A stretch of 55,173 nt of DNA from Methylobacterium iners (GTDB taxonomy: Bacteria > Pseudomonadota > Alphaproteobacteria > Rhizobiales > Beijerinckiaceae): the NCBI RefSeq assembly GCF_022179305.1, contig NZ_BPQP01000041.1, positions 1 through 55,173 on the forward strand. Reading direction: 5' to 3'. The notes beneath the pieces were generated by a model that saw nothing but the letters and a program-made list of their open reading frames with translations, ran no database searches and was not told the DNA's origin. The translations under genes and the position numbers were made by a program. This document shows, one piece after another, positions 50,823 to 55,173 of this stretch (positions are counted from its first letter, which is position 1; each line of letters begins with the position of its first letter).

Positions 50823-51821
50823 ATGCGCATCCTCGTCACCGGCAGCGCCGGCTTCATCGGCTTCCACCTCGCGCGGCGGCTCCTCTCCGAGGGCCACGCC
50901 GTCACCGGCTTCGACGGGTTTTCGGACTATTACGACGTCGGCCTGAAGCGGGCCCGGCACGCCATCCTCGCCACGATGCCGGGCTTCGCGGCGGTCGAGG
51001 CGCGTCTCGAGACGCCCGGCACCCTTCCCGAGGCGATGGCCCGGGCCGAGCCCGAGATCGTGGTCCACCTCGCCGCCCAGGCCGGGGTCCGCCACAGCCT
51101 CGAGAACCCGGGCGCCTATGTCGAGGCGAACCTCGTCGGCATGGGGAACCTGCTCGAGGCCGTGCGCGCGCATCCGGTGCGCCACCTGCTCTTCGCCTCG
51201 ACGAGCTCGGCCTATGGCGGCGACGCCCGCGTGCCGTTCCGCGAGACGGACCGGGCGGTCTCGCCGCTGACCCTCTACGCCGCCTCGAAGCTCGCGGGCG
51301 AGGCGATGGCCCACGCCTACAGCCACCTCTTCGGGATCCCGACCACGGCCTTCCGCTTCTTCACCGTCTACTGTCCCTGGGGGCGGCCGGACATGGCCCT
51401 GTTCCTGTTCACGAAGAAGATCCTCGCCGGCGAGCCGATCGAGGTCTTCGCCGGCGGCGCGGCGGAGCGCGACTTCACCTATGTCGACGACCTCGTCGAG
51501 GCGATCCGCCGCCTCGCCGACCGGCCCCCGATCGATGCGTCCGTGGGCGAGGCCGACACCCTGAGCCCGGTCGCGCCCTATCGCCTCGTCAATATCGGCG
51601 GCGGCCGGCCGGTGCGGCTCGACGCGATGATCGACGCGCTGGAGGGCGCGCTCGGGCGCCGGGCCGAACGCCTCCTGAAGCCCCTGCCGCCCGGCGACGT
51701 CGCCCGCACCCACGCGAGCACCGAGCTTCTGCGCGCCCTGATCGGAGGGGCGCCGGAGACGCCGCTGGAGACCGGCATCCCGGCCTTCGTGGCCTGGTAC
51801 AGGGATTATTACAGGACTTGA
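50823..51821 (+). CDS. NAD-dependent nucleotide-sugar epimerase (UDP-glucuronate 4-epimerase type)
   Basis: A 332-residue extended short-chain dehydrogenase. The NAD fold is ILVTGSAGFIGFHLARRLL at about 3-21; catalysis uses FASTSSAYGGD (Ser/Thr near 124) and the YxxxK pair in TLYAASKLAGEAM near 145. The RFFTVYCPWGRPDMALF segment near 178 is typical of UDP-glucuronate 4-epimerases, which make UDP-galacturonate for lipopolysaccharide or capsule. A GAGG lies 6 bases before ATG 50823. It might supply the sugar for the ArnT/GT2 operon at 40153-43509, but that link is speculative. Confidence 0.9.
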   Translation: MRILVTGSAGFIGFHLARRLLSEGHAVTGFDGFSDYYDVGLKRARHAILATMPGFAAVEARLETPGTLPEAMARAEPEIVVHLAAQAGVRHSLENPGAYVEANLVGMGNLLEAVRAHPVRHLLFASTSSAYGGDARVPFRETDRAVSPLTLYAASKLAGEAMAHAYSHLFGIPTTAFRFFTVYCPWGRPDMALFLFTKKILAGEPIEVFAGGAAERDFTYVDDLVEAIRRLADRPPIDASVGEADTLSPVAPYRLVNIGGGRPVRLDAMIDALEGALGRRAERLLKPLPPGDVARTHASTELLRALIGGAPETPLETGIPAFVAWYRDYYRT

Positions 51822-51880
51822 GTCTTTCGCGTCGGAGCCGTCGCACTCCCGCGACCTGAGACCGATCGGACGCCCAGAGT

Positions 51881-52093
51881 TCAGCCCCGCCTCACCTGAG
51901 TTCTTCCCGCACAAGGCGGAGTCGATCTCCTTGAGAAGCGCCGCCTTCCGCAGAGATCTCGCCGATCAGGCGAATTGAATTCTTCATGCAAGAACCGGTC
52001 GAACTGCATTCGATTTGCGAATTCCTCGATAGAGGCGCGTTGCGGGAGTTTTCTTAAGGGATCAATCAGAAAGATGCCGCTAAGGTTCATCAC
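51881..52093 (-). CDS. possible short protein, unsupported
   Basis: A 70-residue frame in the 296-bp gap between the epimerase gene and the next gene, opening with MNLSGIFLIDPLRKLPQRASI. Its composition (Phe, Ile, Asn, Glu) is unlike the shadow frames and the region is less GC-rich, so a small or decayed gene is possible. No family, ribosome binding site or neighbour supports it. The rest of the gap shows nothing else. Confidence 0.25.
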   Translation of the reverse strand: MMNLSGIFLIDPLRKLPQRASIEEFANRMQFDRFLHEEFNSPDRRDLCGRRRFSRRSTPPCAGRTQVRRG

Positions 52094-52117
52094 GACTTCT
52101 CGATTTCAGGCGTGATC

Positions 52118-52366
52118 ATGAGCAAGTGGGTTCCCGGCGTTGCTCTTCTCGGCCTCGTCAGTCTGATGGTCATCCCCGCACCCGGCGTGCTGGGCCTGAT
52201 CATCGGCGGGACTTGCACAGCCGTCATCATCATCAGCGGCATTCTTCTCATCCTCGACCTCGCCGCAAACCGCGTCGCCCTCGCCTGGGAGCGGATGAAG
52301 TCGCGCAGCCGCAACAAGACTCGGCGTGCCGTCCATGCTGGCTCGGGCATTGCTCGCAAGGTCTAG
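52118..52366 (+). CDS. small membrane protein, unknown
   Basis: An 82-residue protein with two membrane segments (VALLGLVSLMVIPAPGVLGL and the following GTCTAVIIISGILLILDLAAN) and a basic cytoplasmic tail (AWERMKSRSRNKTRRAVHAG). No family was recognised. ATG 52118 is preferred to the GTG at 52112. A single gene with AT-rich flanks on both sides. Confidence 0.55.
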   Translation: MSKWVPGVALLGLVSLMVIPAPGVLGLIIGGTCTAVIIISGILLILDLAANRVALAWERMKSRSRNKTRRAVHAGSGIARKV

Positions 52367-52593
52367 CCGGCGAGCGTAATAGGTCCATTGTCTTATACTT
52401 TAAGTCCTAGGTAAATAGACATAGGCTTTATGTCTTGCGGTGCCGAGAGCGAGGCCGAGAGCGAGGGAGGGTTCGTTTGGAGAGGTTCGAAGTGGGGCGA
52501 TCCGCTCGCGACGATGCCGCACCGCTCGATTCCGGATCGATTTTGCAGGACACGTACCTTGCTCGCGCCCGCCCTTGATCTATCTTGCCGGCG

Positions 52594-52800
52594 ATGAACC
52601 CAATCATCGTCGTCGCCCTCATCTGCGCCTCCACGGTCCAGGCTCCGGATTGCACGCGCGAGACCGCCCTCGACGTGATCACGGCGCCGGCGCATACCCT
52701 GCAGGAATGCCTGATCCAGGGGCCCGTCCTGGCCGCGAGCGCCGGGCACGGCATCGACAAGGACAGCTACGTGAAGACCCGCTGCGAACCCCGGCGCTGA
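52594..52800 (+). CDS. small exported cysteine-containing protein, unknown
   Basis: A 68-residue protein with a short signal-like start (PIIVVALICASTVQA) followed by PDCTRETALDVITAPAHTLQEC and a final YVKTRCEPRR. Three cysteines in the mature part and the TALDVI...QEC spacing recall short secreted proteins common in Methylobacterium, of unknown role. ATG 52594 is taken as start; the ribosome binding site is weak. The next gene begins on the stop codon (TGATG), so the two are probably co-translated. Confidence 0.6.
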   Translation: MNPIIVVALICASTVQAPDCTRETALDVITAPAHTLQECLIQGPVLAASAGHGIDKDSYVKTRCEPRR

Positions 52801-53078
52801 TGAGCGAGGACGACGTCAGCCCTGAGCGCGCGGTCATGATCCGTCTGCGCGCTCGCCTTGCCGTGGTCGAGCGCGCCGCCTGGGCCGGATTCGCCGAAGC
52901 TATGCGCACGCGGCCCGCCGAGACCGAGGCCTATATCGAGGCGGAGCGCGCCAAATGCGCCGACGGCTTCGGCCGCCGCGGCTGGGCCGCGGACCTTACC
53001 GACGCGGAGCGCCGGATGCTCGGTGCGGAGGTCGATTCAGGCCTGGCCGCGCTCGTCGCGGACGCCAAGGCCGGCTGA
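52800..53078 (+). CDS. small alpha-helical protein, unknown
   Basis: A 92-residue soluble protein, mostly charged helices (ERAVMIRLRARLAVVERAAW, AEAMRTRPAETEAYIEAERA, LTDAERRMLGAEVDSGLAAL). The ATG overlaps the previous stop codon in TGATG. No family recognised; one cysteine only. It is likely in an operon with the small exported protein before it. Confidence 0.55.
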   Translation: MSEDDVSPERAVMIRLRARLAVVERAAWAGFAEAMRTRPAETEAYIEAERAKCADGFGRRGWAADLTDAERRMLGAEVDSGLAALVADAKAG

Positions 53079-53352
53079 TCGGGGCGTCGGCACACACGGA
53101 CAGCGGACGTGTCATGCCGTATTTGCAGGGCTCAGCACCGGAATCCGGTGCGTTCCCGCCCGTCTGCGCAGTGGTCCTTGTTTGCCGAGTCAAGAACCCC
53201 AGATATAACAATATCATGACGCCATCGCTGCCGATTCGAGCGGCGCCCGGCCTCGTCCGACGGTGCCGTTCCGGTCACGGAATGCGCCGGTCGGATGAGC
53301 GGCTTTCGACATCATCGATTCTGCTGGGCCTGCGCCCGCAATTCCAACTCTC

Positions 53353-53601
53353 GTGAGTCACATCTTCATGAACCAACTCGTTCGCATGTCCCAGATCGGC
53401 GAGGCCGACGCGATTGCCGAGCCATCGGCCGCCCTGCGGGTGCCGTTCGCGCAATCGGGCGCCTTCGTCTGCAAGTTCATCATCGGCGAGCCCAATGATC
53501 AGGCCATCTGCTGCGGCGCCCCCGTGCCGGACGGCAAGAGCTGGTGCGCCTTTCACCGTCGTGTGGTGTTCGAGCCGGCCCGGCCTGGCCGAATTCGCTG
53601 A
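53353..53601 (+). CDS. GcrA C-terminal-like zinc-binding small protein
   Basis: An 82-residue protein whose second half, FVCKFIIGEPNDQAICCGAP followed by DGKSWCAFHRRVVFEPAR, has the cysteine/histidine pattern of the C-terminal part of GcrA, the cell-cycle regulator of alphaproteobacteria (C...CG.....YC..H). The GcrA N-terminal helix-turn-helix that binds DNA is absent, as the first 35 residues are unrelated. It could bind sigma-70 as the C-terminal part of GcrA does, or be a separate zinc protein. Start GTG 53353 or ATG 53368. The gene stands alone and is followed by a strong hairpin. Confidence 0.7.
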   Translation: MSHIFMNQLVRMSQIGEADAIAEPSAALRVPFAQSGAFVCKFIIGEPNDQAICCGAPVPDGKSWCAFHRRVVFEPARPGRIR

Positions 53602-53631
53602 TCCTTCAGCCATCCTGAGCGACGTGATTCC

Positions 53632-53660
53632 ACAGCCCTGCCGGCGAAAGGCGGGGCTGT
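53632..53660 (+). terminator. hairpin after the GcrA-like gene
   Basis: An 11-bp stem (ACAGCCCTGCC / GGCGGGGCTGT, one G-T pair) with a 7-base loop, followed by TTCGCGTTC. It ends the GcrA-like gene and lies before the convergent gene at 53713. Confidence 0.75.
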
Positions 53661-53712
53661 TCGCGTTCGAACGATTACCCTCTCGGTCAACGGCGCGCAC
53701 CCTGCGCGGTAA

Positions 53713-54276
53713 TCACTCGTCTTCGTCTTCCCCCTCGTAGGGAACGTAGGTCCGCAGCCGCCGCCCGTCCGGAAACTCCACGCTGCGCGAGCGCACCACG
53801 AGGAACCCTGCCGCCTCGGCCTGCCGGATGCGGCGCAGGCGCTCGTCCTCGTGGAAGCCGGAATCCGCCCCCATCGCCACGGCGGCCGGTGCGTAGTGGT
53901 ATCGCACCGTGACTGGCGCACGCCCCCGCGGCGCTTCACGCTCCCGGGGAGCCTGGGCGACTCGCCGGCTCATGCGCGGCTCGGTGGCCCGGCGGCGCTC
54001 CGCGACTTTCGCCCGCGCGGGACGGGCGTCCTTCCGGGTGGCGACCGCAGCGGCACGCTTCGTTTCGCGGGTATCCTCGACCCGCTTCTGCGGAGCCTCC
54101 GCCTTGTCAGGATTCGGTGCGGGATCGGACGCGGCAGGCGTGCTGCGGGCCGGCGGATCCGTCCAGGATCGACCGCCGGTCGCCGGCCGGTCCGCCTGTG
54201 CCGTCGCGCTGCCAAGGCCGAGCGCGGCGCTCAGAACCAGGGCCGCACTCAGGCGGCGGGGGATCGTGACGGGCAT
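53713..54276 (-). CDS. exported Arg/Ala-rich protein, unknown
   Basis: A 187-residue protein with a signal peptide (RRLSAALVLSAALGLGSATAQA, about 7-28) and a basic, proline- and alanine-rich mature part (residues about 30-130), ending in a more ordered segment, RIRQAEAAGFLVVRSRSVEFPDG then RRLRTYVPYEGEDEDE (given in parts). The acidic end may bind a metal or the basic middle; no family recognised. ATG 54276 has GGGAG about 9 bases upstream. It lies divergent from sodC across 288 bp. Confidence 0.7.
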   Translation of the reverse strand: MPVTIPRRLSAALVLSAALGLGSATAQADRPATGGRSWTDPPARSTPAASDPAPNPDKAEAPQKRVEDTRETKRAAAVATRKDARPARAKVAERRRATEPRMSRRVAQAPREREAPRGRAPVTVRYHYAPAAVAMGADSGFHEDERLRRIRQAEAAGFLVVRSRSVEFPDGRRLRTYVPYEGEDEDE

Positions 54277-54564
54277 TGAGGCTCTCCCGACTGTGATGCG
54301 CGGGCCCGCAGCACCATGAATTCTTAACAAAATCTTTGGATTGCGTCCACGAAAGCGCAATGGTTCCTGCGCTCTTTGGGCCTGCGATGAGCCGGCCGCC
54401 GCATAAATCTTTACCGGGCCCGCGACAGGCCTCGTCGAGGCCGTTGCGCTTTGCCGAAGGTGCGGGTTTGGTCCGGTCTGAACGGCTCGCGCGGTTGCCG
54501 CGGCAGCACGCCCGCCACACATGGCAGCCTCCGATCGATCCGAGCCGAGATAGAGAGCGACGCG

Positions 54565-55089
54565 ATGCGATGGTTCCTGCCCGCCCTGGCCCTCGCCGTA
54601 ACCTTCGGTTCCGCTCACGCCCAGACCGCACCGGCCGCCCCGCAGAGCTTCGAGGGCAACGTGGCGAACAATCGGAGCGAGACGATCGGCCAGATCACCA
54701 TCCGCGACGGCGCCACGGCCCTCGTGATGCGGCTGACGATCGCGCCGGGCGGATTGCCGCCGGGCTGGCACGGCATGCATTTCCACGCGGTCGGCGATTG
54801 CTCGGACGCGGACAAGTTCGAGCGGTCGAAGGCGCATGTGAACCACGACCAGAGCAAGCACGGCCTGCTCAATCCCGACGGTCCCGACGAGGGCGACCTG
54901 CCCAACGTCTATGCCAATGCCGACGGCTCCGTGAACGCGGAGGTCTCGAGCGAGACGCCCCTGACCGGGGAAGGCGGCCTCAAGGACGGGAACGGCTCGG
55001 CGCTGATCATCCACGCCAACGAGGACGATCACATGAGCCAGCCGATCGGCGGGGCCGGCGCCCGCATCGCCTGCGCCGTGATCAAGTAG
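54565..55089 (+). CDS. sodC: Cu/Zn superoxide dismutase
   Basis: A 174-residue periplasmic enzyme converting superoxide to hydrogen peroxide and oxygen. Signal peptide 1-20 ends at AHAQ. Copper ligands are in HGMHFHAVGDC near residue 72-80. The zinc loop reads KAHVNHDQSKHGLLNPDGPDEGDLPN (given in part) with histidines at the two expected places but GPDEGD where many SodC have GPHxGD, so the third zinc histidine appears to be aspartate. The other copper histidine is in LIIHANEDDHMSQP, and the arginine is in GGAGARIACAVI. ATG 54565 has GAGAGC upstream. It appears a single gene. Confidence 0.93.
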   Translation: MRWFLPALALAVTFGSAHAQTAPAAPQSFEGNVANNRSETIGQITIRDGATALVMRLTIAPGGLPPGWHGMHFHAVGDCSDADKFERSKAHVNHDQSKHGLLNPDGPDEGDLPNVYANADGSVNAEVSSETPLTGEGGLKDGNGSALIIHANEDDHMSQPIGGAGARIACAVIK

Positions 55090-55110
55090 GACCGGGCGCA
55101 GGCGCCCGAT

Positions 55111-55173
55111 CTAGCGCTGCCGGCTCTTCACCGAGACGACGTTCGACCCCGGCTTCCGTTCGGGCAATGTGGT
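55111..55173 (-). CDS. possible C-terminal end of a leftward gene, truncated by the window
   Basis: The last 63 bases read in one frame on the minus strand as about 20 residues ending KSRQR and a TAG stop at 55111-55113. It could be the tail of a gene beginning outside the window. Nothing further can be said; a chance open frame is equally possible. A short palindrome (CGGGCGC / GCGCCCG) lies between it and sodC. Confidence 0.3.
   Translation of the reverse strand, partial: TTLPERKPGSNVVSVKSRQR

Noticed and set aside
1-55173. tRNA, rRNA or riboswitch genes
   Set aside because: No cloverleaf arms, T-loop GGTTCGAATCC-type motifs or conserved riboswitch cores were noticed; absence cannot be proven without a covariance search.

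Overview
The window is GC-rich bacterial DNA with the gene content and order of an alphaproteobacterium of the order Hyphomicrobiales, most likely Methylobacterium or Methylorubrum. Supporting clues are the recG / sdhE / mfd neighbourhood, an aap-type general amino acid ABC transporter, a malyl-CoA lyase-like enzyme, an IalB-family protein, and many GGDEF/EAL and chemoreceptor signalling genes. This is inference from protein families; no database search was possible. Most of the region is ordinary chromosome. No rRNA, tRNA, insertion sequence, prophage or CRISPR array was seen.

Layout. 205-4068: GNAT acetyltransferase, DUF502 membrane protein and a PAS-GGDEF-EAL protein. 4189-12625: genome maintenance (recG, mfd) with sdhE and a chemoreceptor between them. 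12689-14824: a degenerate receiver protein and a degenerate adenylate-forming enzyme. 15159-21750: IalB-like protein, hspQ, a malyl-CoA lyase-like enzyme, a patatin lipase, a UbiH-like monooxygenase and a GntP permease. 21828-27454: an O-antigen ligase/polymerase-like protein followed by a signalling cluster: CHASE2 adenylate cyclase, cyclic-nucleotide-binding EAL phosphodiesterase and FecR-domain protein. 27517-31513: DUF4142 protein, winged-helix protein, a plasmid-type RepA_C replication initiator, an iteron-bearing region and mazG. 31539-36424: pabB-pabA-pabC with a DoxX gene, then rimO. 36743-39962: small proteins, nicotinamidase, quinone oxidoreductase, DUF3307 and a PfpI-family enzyme. 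40153-43509: a tightly overlapped envelope glycosylation operon. 43514-49152: metC-like gene divergent from aapJ-Q-M-P. 49258-55173: RMF-like protein, RarD, nucleotide-sugar epimerase, several small unknown genes, a GcrA-C-terminal-like zinc protein and sodC.

The strongest unusual signal is at 29022-30640. A RepA_C-type initiator gene faces a low-GC intergenic region with four or five 16-bp iterons (three of the four steps being 22 bp), two near-consensus DnaA boxes and a short AT-rich stretch. This is the architecture of an iteron plasmid origin, yet it sits among core chromosomal genes. The second is the 23149-27454 cluster, where a periplasm-sensing cAMP synthase is divergent from an EAL phosphodiesterase carrying a cNMP-binding domain, suggesting a cAMP to c-di-GMP relay. 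Two families of intergenic palindromic repeats, one apparently translated inside a gene, and a 16-bp tandem repeat are also present.
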